From Lichenicola sp050954785 (GTDB lineage Bacteria; Pseudomonadota; Alphaproteobacteria; Acetobacterales; Acetobacteraceae): a stretch of 57,182 nt of DNA. Location: the NCBI GenBank assembly GCA_050954785.1, contig JBPBQO010000059.1, forward strand, positions 1-57,182, in the 5' to 3' direction. Below, one piece after another: positions 1-8,123 of this stretch. How positions within the stretch are numbered: position 1 is the stretch's first letter; every line of letters starts with the position of its first letter. The notes beneath the pieces are model-generated. The model searched no databases. It was not told the origin of the DNA and was given only the letters and a program-made list of their open reading frames with translations. The position numbers were made by a program, and so were the translations under genes.

Positions 1-89
1 TTCACGCGGATCGCCGCGGCCAGGCCGGCCGGGCCGCCGCCGACCACGACCACATCGAACTCCATCGCCTCGCGTGTCGTCTCGCTCAT
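1..89 (-). CDS. ETF-ubiquinone oxidoreductase, N-terminal fragment
   Basis: Only the first 29 codons lie in the window; the gene continues off the left edge. The start is the ATG at 89. A short polar leader is followed by a beta strand and the FAD-binding dinucleotide motif GGGPAGLAAAIR, with the MEFDVVVVG lead-in characteristic of electron-transfer-flavoprotein:quinone oxidoreductases. These membrane-associated flavoproteins pass electrons from ETF to the quinone pool. Other flavoproteins, such as geranylgeranyl reductase-like or thioredoxin-reductase-like enzymes, share the motif, so the family call rests mainly on the close resemblance of this N-terminus. The 228 bases between this start and the next gene contain no further gene that I can support. 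Confidence 0.6.
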   Translation of the reverse strand, partial: MSETTREAMEFDVVVVGGGPAGLAAAIRV

Positions 90-317
90 GAAAATGCCTG
101 TTCCTGACTAGCCTGGTCTTGCAGCGGTTATGTGCCCACGGTTGGGGTCCCGATCAATACGGAGGGGTCTTTACGCCCTGACCAGCCAGATTACGGTCGC
201 AGAGCAAACTCCTGGAACTCCTAAGTGGTGAAGAACAAGGTGCGGCTGAACCCGGTCGGTTGCCGGCGGCTCATTGCGCAGCAGGCGCCCATCGTTGCCA
301 ATCCCGAAACCTGGATT

Positions 318-1550
318 TTATTTGGCGGCGTTCGAGAAAGGCATCGCACTTCTGATGCGTCCTTTCTTCTTTGTCTCGGGTCCGCCAACGATGTGCCCGA
401 TCACTGTCAGGCTTTCGACATGGTCGCAGACGATCTTGAACACCGCCAGTAGCGGCACGCTCAGGAATGCACCGGGAATGCCCCACAGCCAGTCCCAGAA
501 CAGCAGCGATGCCATCACCAGCACCGGGTTCAGGGTGAAGCGCTTGGCCAGCAGCAGCGGCGTGATGGTTTCGCCTTCCATCAGATGGATGCCGAAATAG
601 ATCGCCGGTGGCACCAGCGCGTGCAGGGCCGATGGAAACACGAACAAGCCGACGAAGAAATACACCACGATGCCGGTGAACGGGCCGATGATCGGGATGT
701 AGTTCAGCAGGAAGGCGACCACGCCCCAGAGCAGCGGGTTGGGCACGCCGAGCAGCCAGCATTGCAGGAAGTTCAAGACGCCGACCAGCAGGTTCATGAC
801 CGTGATGGTGGCGAGATAGAGCGAGACATTGCGTTCGATCTCGGAGGCGATCTGTACGGCGCGGCGCTTGTCGGCCCAGGTCGGCATGATCTCGACGAAC
901 CGCCGCAGCAGGCTGTCGCCTTCATAGAGCAGAAAGAACAGCATCAGCAGCATGCTGAACAACTGTCCGAGGAAGGCTCGCGTGCTGACCAGGATGGTCG
1001 AGCCGACGCTGGTCAGGCCGCTGCTGTTCGACTGTTGCACCGCGACTGTCCGCACGTCCGTTGCGGGCCCGCTGGTCTGGTCCATCAGGCCCTGGAGCTT
1101 CTTCATGCCGTCCTCCAGCGCATGGATCGGCTTGTTCAGGAACGAAAGCTTCTGCTGCAAGGCGGGCAGGCTTTGCGGCGCTTTGCTGATCCAGCCGCTG
1201 GCGGGAACCGAAATCGCGGCGCCGATGCCTCCGACCACACCGAACAGGGCAATGATCAGCATCAGGGCTGCAAGCGGCTTCGGAATATGCAGCCTGAGGT
1301 GCAGGAAGCGCATCGGCCCGGACAGCAACAGGTTCAGCACGCCGGCCAGCACGAACGGCAGGACGATATCGCTGGTGAAGTAGAGCGTATAGAATACGGC
1401 CAGGATGGTCAGCACGAGCAGGCACGTCGACAGGGTGTTCAGGCTGTTGCCGCGCTTCGCGTCCTGGACGACGGTCCGCGCGTTGATCAGCTCATGGGTC
1501 TCGAATTCCGTATCGTCGACACGCTCAGTTGCCTGCCCGATCGTCGCCAT
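318..1550 (-). CDS. AI-2E family transporter (PerM-like membrane protein)
   Basis: 410 aa. A polar N-terminus of about 40 residues is followed by two close hydrophobic helices (about 42-58 and 60-80), a third around 95-115, a long soluble stretch (about 120-215, rich in Gln and Ser), and then a five-helix C-terminal block. This is the arrangement of the AI-2E exporter/PerM family, which also contains antiporter-like and uncharacterised permeases. Motifs such as NYIPIIGPFTG and the LFWDWLWGIPGAFLSVPLLA-type stretch near residues 350-372 are typical of the family. The ATG at 1550 is the only plausible start. It is transcribed alone, toward the ETF-QO gene. The substrate cannot be told from sequence. 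Confidence 0.85.
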   Translation of the reverse strand: MATIGQATERVDDTEFETHELINARTVVQDAKRGNSLNTLSTCLLVLTILAVFYTLYFTSDIVLPFVLAGVLNLLLSGPMRFLHLRLHIPKPLAALMLIIALFGVVGGIGAAISVPASGWISKAPQSLPALQQKLSFLNKPIHALEDGMKKLQGLMDQTSGPATDVRTVAVQQSNSSGLTSVGSTILVSTRAFLGQLFSMLLMLFFLLYEGDSLLRRFVEIMPTWADKRRAVQIASEIERNVSLYLATITVMNLLVGVLNFLQCWLLGVPNPLLWGVVAFLLNYIPIIGPFTGIVVYFFVGLFVFPSALHALVPPAIYFGIHLMEGETITPLLLAKRFTLNPVLVMASLLFWDWLWGIPGAFLSVPLLAVFKIVCDHVESLTVIGHIVGGPETKKKGRIRSAMPFSNAAK

Positions 1551-1653
1551 TTACTGGTCCGCCTGTCCATAACCGCTCTGCAACGTGCGCTTGGTGGTTT
1601 CGTTCTCCAAGCGTCATGGCAACAGCCGCCGGATGCGTCCGGTCCGAACCGGA

Positions 1654-3054
1654 TCACGTGATCCGGACATGAACCGGTGTTCGTTCAGGACCCGGCCATG
1701 CAAGCGTGGCGACAGTCAGCAGCGAGCAATTGACCAGCAGCCCGATAAAGCCGGGGTTGATGCCGCCGACCGGCGCACCAGTCATATGCAGCAGCAACGC
1801 GACCGCGTCTCCGGCGAGCAGTCCGATGGCGATGGCGGCCGGCCGGGTGCGACGGAGCAGCAGGATTGCGATCAATCCCGGCAGGGTCTGGGTTATGCCG
1901 AAATAGAACAGGTTGTTGATCGCCACCATCAGCGTGTGCGAGCCGGCGGCGCCAACGACCGACAGGGCCAGATAGAGCGCCATGACCAGCTTCGACCAGT
2001 GTCGCTGTGCATCGCCATCGAGGCCGGGCACCAGGTTGCGGGTCACCAGTGGACCAAGTGCCAGGCAGATGCCGCTCAGCACGACCAGCGCTGATAAAGA
2101 TGCGGCCGCCATGACCAGCCCGAACGCCCAGCCTGGCAGAAGCCGGCGGGCGGCGAACAGGAGCACGCCGTCGGGCGAGGCCGGCCCGACACGCTGATGC
2201 AGTGCGAACACGGCGACAGCGAACAGGAACGGGAACATTGCCATGTAGAGCGGCATTGCCACCTGCGCCCGGCGAACGGCACCCGCCGACCGGGCGGTGA
2301 AGATGTAGGCGCAGCTCTGCGGCACCAGGCAGAAGCCGACGCTCTGCAGCAGGATGGTCGAAATCGAGAACAGCTCGGCGTGCCAGGAGGACGGACCCGG
2401 CATCGGCTTTGCGGAAACCAGTGCGGCCCTGGCGGCGATCGGGCCGATCGCGGTCAGGGCCGCGAGGCCGGTCAGCAGGATCGCCGCCATCATCAGCAGG
2501 TCCTTCAGCACCGCGACATAGGCGGATGCGCGGATGCCGGAGATGGCGACATAGGTGAAGGCGAGGCCACCGGCGAGGCCGGTGAGCAGCAGCGGCGATA
2601 CGCGCCAGCCAAGACTGCCCAGAACCACATCGAGCCCGACGAACTGCATCACGCCCAGCGGTACCAGGAACAGGATCGAGGCGAGAGTGACGACCAGTTC
2701 GAGCCCGCGGCTGTCGAAGTGACGCGCGAACAGGTCCGGCAGGGTCACCGCGCCGTAACGACGGCCGGCGCGCCAGATCAATGGATTGAGGAAGTAGCCG
2801 ACCGGGAAGGCGAGCAGGATGTAACCCAGGAACCACGTCACGAAGCCGGTGCCGTGCGCGTAGACTCCGCCGGGGAAGCCCAGGATGGTAGCGACGCTGT
2901 AGGTCTCGCCGACTGCCAGGAAAAAGAACAGCACGCTGCCGAACTGTCCGGACGCGACAAAGAAGTCCGCCGCGTTCTGATGGCCGTGCCCGCGTCGCGA
3001 CCAGAACGCCACTGCCAGCGACAGCAGCAGCACGCCCAGGAAAACCGGAATCAT
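1654..3054 (-). CDS. Sodium:solute symporter family transporter
   Basis: 466 aa from the ATG at 3054, with about 13 predicted hydrophobic helices in the sodium:solute symporter (SSS) fold. The open frame extends upstream to 3165, but that part only shadows the DUF3311 gene and lacks a membrane-protein composition. The ATG at 3054 overlaps the DUF3311 stop by four bases (ATGA), indicating translational coupling. The first helix begins immediately (MIPVFLGVLLLSLAVAF), followed by FFVASGQFG and GETYSVATILGFPG segments that fit the SSS core. It belongs to the subgroup that uses a small DUF3311 partner. Likely cargo is an organic or amino acid. Because the same transcript carries a peptidase, uptake of peptidase products or their precursors is a reasonable inference. 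Confidence 0.85.
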   Translation of the reverse strand: MIPVFLGVLLLSLAVAFWSRRGHGHQNAADFFVASGQFGSVLFFFLAVGETYSVATILGFPGGVYAHGTGFVTWFLGYILLAFPVGYFLNPLIWRAGRRYGAVTLPDLFARHFDSRGLELVVTLASILFLVPLGVMQFVGLDVVLGSLGWRVSPLLLTGLAGGLAFTYVAISGIRASAYVAVLKDLLMMAAILLTGLAALTAIGPIAARAALVSAKPMPGPSSWHAELFSISTILLQSVGFCLVPQSCAYIFTARSAGAVRRAQVAMPLYMAMFPFLFAVAVFALHQRVGPASPDGVLLFAARRLLPGWAFGLVMAAASLSALVVLSGICLALGPLVTRNLVPGLDGDAQRHWSKLVMALYLALSVVGAAGSHTLMVAINNLFYFGITQTLPGLIAILLLRRTRPAAIAIGLLAGDAVALLLHMTGAPVGGINPGFIGLLVNCSLLTVATLAWPGPERTPVHVRIT

Positions 3055-3293
3055 GGCCCGTCGCCCGACTGCCGGGTGTCGTGCTGCTCGACAGCGTGAC
3101 GATCGTAGAGCCACCAGCAGGTCGCGAGGCATGCCGAGGTCAGCGGGATGCAGCCGAACAGCCACAGCACCGCGATCGGCATGCCGTGCCAGGCAAGATC
3201 GCTCCGGTCCAGCAGGGGAATGGTCGGTACCACCGCCATGAACGGCACGCCGAGGCCGATCGCCAGCCGCGACATGTCTCTTCCGGTCATCAT
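3051..3293 (-). CDS. DUF3311 small membrane protein, symporter partner
   Basis: 80 aa with two hydrophobic helices (about residues 9-28 and 38-62) and a short charged tail, the size and layout of DUF3311 proteins. These are repeatedly found directly before an SSS symporter and are thought to be a small subunit of it. It starts 7 bases after the stop of the upstream peptidase gene, and its stop overlaps the symporter start (ATGA). Methionines at positions 1, 2 and 7 are all possible starts; the family's usual length does not settle which. A second DUF3311-symporter pair lies at 18443-16768. Confidence 0.75.
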   Translation of the reverse strand: MMTGRDMSRLAIGLGVPFMAVVPTIPLLDRSDLAWHGMPIAVLWLFGCIPLTSACLATCWWLYDRHAVEQHDTRQSGDGP

Positions 3294-3300
3294 GCCGTTG

Positions 3301-4416
3301 CTACAGCATGTGCCAGGTCTTGCCCTGCATGCCCGGCGGCAGAGTGGCCGCGAAAACGCCGCGCGCGATGGCGCGGGCCAGCACGTCGGCTGCCGCGGCG
3401 CCGATCCGGGCCACCAGGAACTCGCGGTTCGGGCTCTGCTGCCGGCGGCACGCGGTCGACAGCGCGAACACCACGTCGCCGTCGAACGGCGAGTGGACCG
3501 GCCGGATCGCCCGTGCCAGCCCGTCCTGCGCCATCATCGCTACCCGTTTCAGCTCGTCCGGATCGAGTTCCACGTCGGTGGCGACACAGGCGATGGTGGT
3601 GTTGATGCGGGCGCCCGGATTGATCTTGGCCATGCCCCAATCCTCGCCGGAGACGCGATCCGGGCTCGGCCCCAGTCCGCCGAATTCGTTGCCGATCTCG
3701 AATGCACCGGACCAGAAATGCCTGGAGCCGGGCACCACCGGCGAGCCGAGGCTGTTGACCGCGACGATGGCGCCGATGGTCATGCCGTCGGTGGTGACCA
3801 GCGAGGCCGATCCGATCCCGCCCTTCAGCGCTCCGGCGCCCGCCCCGTAGCCGGCGCCTTCCGTGCCGATGGCGAAGCTGCGCGACGCTGCTTCGACCGC
3901 GCGTATGCCGAGGTCGCGATAGGGCGGGTTCATGCCCCAGTTCTTGTCGCCCTGGTTGGCGAGGTCGAACAGGATCGCCGACGGCACGATCGGCGAGCGC
4001 GGCACGCCCGGCGTCGGCACGGCCTCGTAGCCACGGCCTCGCGCACCGAGCCATGCACACACTCCGTCCGCGGCGGCGAGCCCGTAGACCGAACCGCCGG
4101 AGAGCACCACGGCGTCGGCGGATCGCACCAGGTTCCAGCCATCCAGCGCATCGGTCTCGCGTGTACCGGGGCCGCCGCCGCGCACGTCGACCGCGCACAC
4201 CGCGCGGGCGTCCGGCAGGATCACCGTGGTGCCGGTGCGGGCCCGGGGGTCGTCGGACTGGCCGACCTGCAGTCCGGCCACGTCGGTGATCAGGTTGAGC
4301 GGTCCGGGCGCGCCGGGACCATGCGCGGGATCCGGCTTGGTCTCGGCATTGCCGGAGCTGGCGGCAAGACCGGCAACGCCGCCGGCCAGTCCGGCCAGCA
4401 AGAGGCGACGATTCAT
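3301..4416 (-). CDS. P1 family (DmpA/BapA-type) aminopeptidase, exported
   Basis: 371 aa. The chosen ATG (4416) gives a signal-like N-terminus MNRRLLLAGLAGG ending near SGNA. The twin Arg followed by hydrophobics suggests Tat or Sec export; an earlier Met at 4449 would bury it. The body shows P1 (peptidase S58, Ntn-hydrolase) hallmarks: a TGTTVILP block (61-68), VLSGGSVYGLAAADG (104-118), GAGAGALKGG (191-200), and the autoproteolysis region INTTIACVATD. By alignment with DmpA, Thr273 would be the nucleophile liberated by self-cleavage; DmpA itself uses Ser. P1 enzymes are D-aminopeptidase or beta-aminopeptidases. It is first in a unit with the DUF3311 protein and SSS symporter, suggesting periplasmic release of a small amine or amino acid that the symporter takes up. 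This coupling is inference. Confidence 0.82.
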   Translation of the reverse strand: MNRRLLLAGLAGGVAGLAASSGNAETKPDPAHGPGAPGPLNLITDVAGLQVGQSDDPRARTGTTVILPDARAVCAVDVRGGGPGTRETDALDGWNLVRSADAVVLSGGSVYGLAAADGVCAWLGARGRGYEAVPTPGVPRSPIVPSAILFDLANQGDKNWGMNPPYRDLGIRAVEAASRSFAIGTEGAGYGAGAGALKGGIGSASLVTTDGMTIGAIVAVNSLGSPVVPGSRHFWSGAFEIGNEFGGLGPSPDRVSGEDWGMAKINPGARINTTIACVATDVELDPDELKRVAMMAQDGLARAIRPVHSPFDGDVVFALSTACRRQQSPNREFLVARIGAAAADVLARAIARGVFAATLPPGMQGKTWHML

Positions 4417-4464
4417 GCGGCAAGCGCTCCTGGCGTGGTGTGGAGACAAAGGAGCCAGGTAGCG

Positions 4465-6270
4465 CTACGCGCTCCTCGGCAGCCTGATGATGAACTTGGC
4501 ACCGAGCACCCGCCCATCCGGATCGGTGCGGTTTTCGGCGACGAGCTGGCCGCGTAACGCTTCGACGATCTGCCGGCTGATCGACAGGCCGAGGCCGGAA
4601 TGCTGGCCGAAATTCTCCGAGGCCGGGCGTTCGGAATAGAAACGATCGAAGATGCCGTCGAGCTTCGCGGCCGGAATGCCCGGGCCTTCGTCGGCGATGG
4701 CGATCTCGATCATGCCCGGAAGCGGCAACGCAAGCTCGGCCACGGACAGGATGATGCGGCCATCGGGCGGCGAGAAGCTGGCGGCATTGCCGATCAGGTT
4801 GCGCAGCACCTGCACCAGCCGGTCCTCGACCGCCTCTACCACCAGCGGCCGGGCCGGAGCGGTCGGTGCCTCGACCAGCATGATCGGGTCGCCGTCCTTG
4901 CGGGTGGCCTGATTGATCTCCGCCAGCACCGCCAGGATCGGCACCACCGCGACCGGTTCGGTGACCGAACGCGACAGCTCGGCGTCGATCCGGCTGGCAT
5001 CCGAGATGTCGGTGATCAGCCGGTCGAGGCGTCGGACATCGTCGTTGATGATCGCCAGCAGCCGGCGCTGCTGACCCAGATCCTCAATCCGCATCAGCGT
5101 CTCGATCGCGCTGCGTATCGAGGAAAGCGGGTTCTTGATCTCGTGACTGACATCGGCGGCGAAGCGTTCGATCGCGTCCATGCGGCCCCAGAGCGCGCGC
5201 GCGCTTTCCTCCAGCGCCTGGGCGAGCTCGCCCAGCTCGTCGCGCCGGGCAAGCAGCTGGCGCGGTACGCTGCCGCTCCGGCCGATGGTCTCGCGCATGA
5301 CATGCGCCGAGGCGGCCAGCCGCAATAGCGGGCGGGCGATGGTCTGCGACAGGTACCAGGACAGCAGCACGGTGATGACCAGCGCCACCACGAACAGAAC
5401 CAGGATCGACAGCCGAACCGCGAACAGCGACCGATCGACCTCCCGTGCCTCGCGGGTCAGCTGGATGATGCCGATCGTCTGGCCATCATGCGCGACCGGC
5501 TCGGCTACGGTGACCAGCAGCTTGTCGTCGGCGGTGCGCCGGATGAACGGCGGTGTTTCCGAGCTCTCGGGATCGCCGAACTTGAGCTGCTCGCGCACTC
5601 CGGCCAGAGCGCCGTTGCTGGCGTCGCTGGGGGTGCTGGAGGATGACGCCGGTTGTGCCGAGACGGTTTGCGGCACCAGCCTGCCGTATGGCAGCAGGCT
5701 GAGCAGCCGGTTGTAGACCTGCGCCAGCAGGTTGCCGAACGCGTGGCCGGACAATCCCCGGACAGGGTCCCGGCCCTGTTGATCGATTTTCGGGACGGAT
5801 CCGGTCTCGGACCGGCTGTCGGCGATCTGCTGGCCGTCCGGGGCGAACAGGCGGGCCTGCGCACTCGGGCTTGGTTCGGTCAGGCGCAGCAGCAGCGGAC
5901 GGGCAAGCTGCTCCACCAGCATGAACGCCTCGCCGGACGACGGTGCGTCGGTGGCCTGCGGCTCGCGGCCGGAATGCGCATGATGGGTTTCGTGATGCGG
6001 TGTCGGCGCCACCGCGGACTGGCCGAGTGCGCCGGCATAGATCCGCGCCTGCTCGCGGAGCGCGCTGACCTCGGCTTCCAACAGGCTGTTCTGGAACTGG
6101 TTGAGATACAGCAGCGTCGCCACGAGCAACGCCAGCGGCACGACATTGACCAGCAGGATGCGCCGCATCATCGGCGAAACCCATCGCTGGCGTGGGCGAA
6201 GCATAACCGGAACCGCCGGGTGGTCCTCGGTTGCAGCTTGTGGCTTCGCCCGCGCCGGCAGGACCCTCAT
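4465..6270 (-). CDS. chvG: ChvG-like sensor histidine kinase
   Basis: 601 aa. TM1 is at about 37-56, a long periplasmic sensor follows (about 57-285, with a His-rich patch near 92-99), TM2 is at about 286-305, then a HAMP linker, the HisKA H-box FAADVSHEIKNPLSS with the phosphoacceptor His376, and a C-terminal HATPase domain with N-box (LIGNAASFSPP) and G-boxes (DEGPGIPA, GLGLSI). The SPMMRRILLVN entry to TM1 and the overall plan match the ChvG/ExoS family, which senses envelope or acid stress in alphaproteobacteria. A later Met (6204) directly before the SPMMRR block is an alternative start. The gene lies 21 bases downstream of the cognate regulator. No hprK or PTS genes follow, unlike in Rhizobiales. 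Confidence 0.85.
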   Translation of the reverse strand: MRVLPARAKPQAATEDHPAVPVMLRPRQRWVSPMMRRILLVNVVPLALLVATLLYLNQFQNSLLEAEVSALREQARIYAGALGQSAVAPTPHHETHHAHSGREPQATDAPSSGEAFMLVEQLARPLLLRLTEPSPSAQARLFAPDGQQIADSRSETGSVPKIDQQGRDPVRGLSGHAFGNLLAQVYNRLLSLLPYGRLVPQTVSAQPASSSSTPSDASNGALAGVREQLKFGDPESSETPPFIRRTADDKLLVTVAEPVAHDGQTIGIIQLTREAREVDRSLFAVRLSILVLFVVALVITVLLSWYLSQTIARPLLRLAASAHVMRETIGRSGSVPRQLLARRDELGELAQALEESARALWGRMDAIERFAADVSHEIKNPLSSIRSAIETLMRIEDLGQQRRLLAIINDDVRRLDRLITDISDASRIDAELSRSVTEPVAVVPILAVLAEINQATRKDGDPIMLVEAPTAPARPLVVEAVEDRLVQVLRNLIGNAASFSPPDGRIILSVAELALPLPGMIEIAIADEGPGIPAAKLDGIFDRFYSERPASENFGQHSGLGLSISRQIVEALRGQLVAENRTDPDGRVLGAKFIIRLPRSA

Positions 6271-6291
6271 TCGAGGTTGGGCCTGCGCTCG

Positions 6292-7002
6292 CTATTCTTC
6301 CTTGTAGCGGTAGCCGATGCCGTAGAGCGTCTCGATGTGGTTGAAGTTCTCGTCGATCTGCCGGAACTTCTTGCGGACGCGCTTGATGTGGCTGTCGATG
6401 GTTCGGTCGTCGACATAGATGTTCTCGCCGTAGGCCGCGTCGATCAACTGATCGCGCGACTTCACCAGGCCGGGCCGGGCGGCAAGCGCTTTGACCAGCA
6501 GGAACTCGGTCACCGTGAGTTGGATGTCGGCGCTGCGCCACAAACACTGGTGGCGGGTTTCGTCCAGGGACAGGTCGCCACGCTCCATCACCCCGGCGGG
6601 CGTCGCTCCGGCTGCTTCGGCGCGAAGCAGCTCGCCACGACGCAGCAGCGCGCGGATACGCTCCAGCAGCAGCCGCTGGCTGAACGGCTTGGTGATGTAG
6701 TCGTCCGCGCCCAGTCGCAGACCCATGAGCTGGTCGACTTCCTCATCCTTGCTGGTGAGAAAGATGACCGGAAGCTGCGAGCGGGCACGCAGCCTTTGCA
6801 GCAGCTCCATCCCGTCCATGCGCGGCATCTTGATGTCGAGCACGGCCAGATCGACCGGTCGGGCGTTCAGGCCCTGCAGCGCGCTTTCGCCATCGGTGTA
6901 GGTGCGCACGTTGAAACCTTCCGCCTCCAAAGTCATGGAGACCGAGGTCAGGATGTTGCGGTCGTCGTCGACCAGCGCGATCGTATGCTTCGTCGGCTCC
7001 AT
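6292..7002 (-). CDS. chvI: ChvI-like OmpR-family response regulator
   Basis: 236 aa. An N-terminal receiver domain has the acidic pocket VDDD (11-14), the phosphoacceptor Asp56 in VLDIKMPRMDG, and the switch Lys in FLTSKDEE. A C-terminal winged-helix DNA-binding domain ends with NFNHIETLYGIGYRYKEE. The DRNILTSVSMTLEAEGF and MDGMELLQRLR segments are close to ChvI of Agrobacterium and relatives, an essential or acid-response regulator of envelope and exopolysaccharide genes. It is transcribed ahead of chvG and divergently from grpE; the 181-base gap between them holds the heat-shock-type promoter candidate. Confidence 0.88.
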   Translation of the reverse strand: MEPTKHTIALVDDDRNILTSVSMTLEAEGFNVRTYTDGESALQGLNARPVDLAVLDIKMPRMDGMELLQRLRARSQLPVIFLTSKDEEVDQLMGLRLGADDYITKPFSQRLLLERIRALLRRGELLRAEAAGATPAGVMERGDLSLDETRHQCLWRSADIQLTVTEFLLVKALAARPGLVKSRDQLIDAAYGENIYVDDRTIDSHIKRVRKKFRQIDENFNHIETLYGIGYRYKEE

Positions 7003-7112
7003 GATGGGGCTCCTGCGTTCGGCCTTATTGTGGCCTTAAACGCGGTGGACGCCAATCTGCCGCAAAAACATGCAGATTATCGGCCTAGAGACGGGCAGGT
7101 GAACCGCAACGG

Positions 7113-7141
7113 CTTGTCCCTGCGCACGTGGTCACCTAATT
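7113..7141 (+). promoter_or_regulatory. Candidate heat-shock (sigma-32 type) promoter for grpE
   Basis: CTTGTC (7113-7118), a 16-base spacer, then CCTAATT (7135-7141). This resembles the alphaproteobacterial RpoH pattern of CTTG followed by a C-Y-T-A-T-n-T box, with one deviation in the second box. It ends 42 bases before the grpE ATG. The match is by eye only and the core is short, so chance occurrence in GC-rich DNA is possible. Confidence 0.4.
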
Positions 7142-7183
7142 CTGCGCTATGGACGAACCAATCAGCTTCATGTCGGCGAAACG

Positions 7184-7906
7184 ATGAACAGCGCGAACGA
7201 TCAGACCCCGACGACAGGCGGCCCCACAGGTGCGCCGAACTTCGATGCTCCCAGCGTTGCCCCCGCCGCTCCTCCCGCCGACACGTCGGTCTTCGACCGG
7301 TCGGGACTTTATGCCGAGGAGGTGCGCGATCCCGAGGCTGCCACGCCGGACGATCTGATGCAGGTGGCTAGCGAGCGGATTCGCACGCTGGAGACCTCGG
7401 TCGAGGAAATGCGTGAGAAGTGGCTCCGTGCCGAGGCTGAAATGCAGAACGTCCGCACCCGCGCCAAGCGCGACGTGGACGATGCACGGCAGTATGCAGT
7501 GACGAAATTTGCCAAGGACGTGGTCGAGGTCGCCGAGAACCTGCGCCGTGGGCTGTCCAGCCTGCCGCCGGCGGATGCAAGCGATAGTCCGATCGTGACC
7601 AAGCTGCGCGAAGGGTTCGAGAGCGTCGAGCGGTCGTTCCTCGGCATCCTCGAACGCAACGGCATTACCGGCACCGATCCGACCGGCAGCCTGTTCGACG
7701 CCAACCTGCATCAGGCGATGGCCGAACAGCCGAGCGCCGACCATCCGCACGGTACGGTCATGCAGGCCTGGACTTCGGCCTGGACGCTGCACGGCCGGTT
7801 GCTGAAGCCGGCAATGGTAGTGGTAGCCAAGGCCTCGGATGCAGTTCCGGCTGCACCGGAGCCGGTCGTCGTTCCGGGTGCGACGGTGTTCGACCGTACG
7901 GTCTGA
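7184..7906 (+). CDS. grpE: GrpE, nucleotide exchange factor of DnaK
   Basis: 240 aa. A low-complexity Pro/Ala/Thr N-terminus (1-45) precedes a long helical stretch (about 60-110, beginning near RIRTLETSVEEMREKWLRAEAEMQNVRTR, here split for reading) and the C-terminal beta wing, with the family signature GTVMQAW near residues 191-197 (HPHGTVMQ). GrpE dimers release ADP from DnaK and act as a thermosensor in the chaperone cycle. The coiled-coil motif EMQN-RTR-KRDVDDARQYA is typical. hrcA, often upstream of grpE, is absent. dnaK follows after a 217-base gap, long enough for its own promoter. Confidence 0.95.
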   Translation: MNSANDQTPTTGGPTGAPNFDAPSVAPAAPPADTSVFDRSGLYAEEVRDPEAATPDDLMQVASERIRTLETSVEEMREKWLRAEAEMQNVRTRAKRDVDDARQYAVTKFAKDVVEVAENLRRGLSSLPPADASDSPIVTKLREGFESVERSFLGILERNGITGTDPTGSLFDANLHQAMAEQPSADHPHGTVMQAWTSAWTLHGRLLKPAMVVVAKASDAVPAAPEPVVVPGATVFDRTV

Positions 7907-7951
7907 CGCCGACTGCCTGATCCGGACGCGGATGTCGGTGCAGAAGTACGT

Positions 7952-8064
7952 GGCAGGGGCTTGTCGCGGCGTCCCTGCCTGAATACATCCGATGCCGGAT
8001 CGATGCTGGGCAGGACGAGGCGCCAAAGGTGCTTCGCGATCTGTTCACATGATGTGATATATAT
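7952..8064 (+). promoter_or_regulatory. dnaK leader: hairpin and possible promoter region
   Basis: The gap between grpE and dnaK holds a perfect 7-base inverted repeat, GGCAGGG (7952-7958) and CCCTGCC (7973-7979), with CTTGTC inside the loop, and an AT-rich TATATAT run at 8058-8064, about 60 bases before the dnaK ATG. The repeat lacks a T-run, so it is a poor terminator. The CTTG could be a second heat-shock -35 element but no good -10 follows. Treat this as a region where a dnaK promoter may lie. Confidence 0.25.
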
Positions 8065-8123
8065 TTCCAAAGGGTCGCGTCCGGTGCTTCGGGCCGCACG
8101 CTGCCGCTGACGAGGAGAGCAGA

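Noticed and set aside
7960..7988. Second RpoH-type promoter before dnaK
   Set aside because: CTTGTC is present but no C-Y-T-A-T-n-T-like box occurs at suitable spacing.
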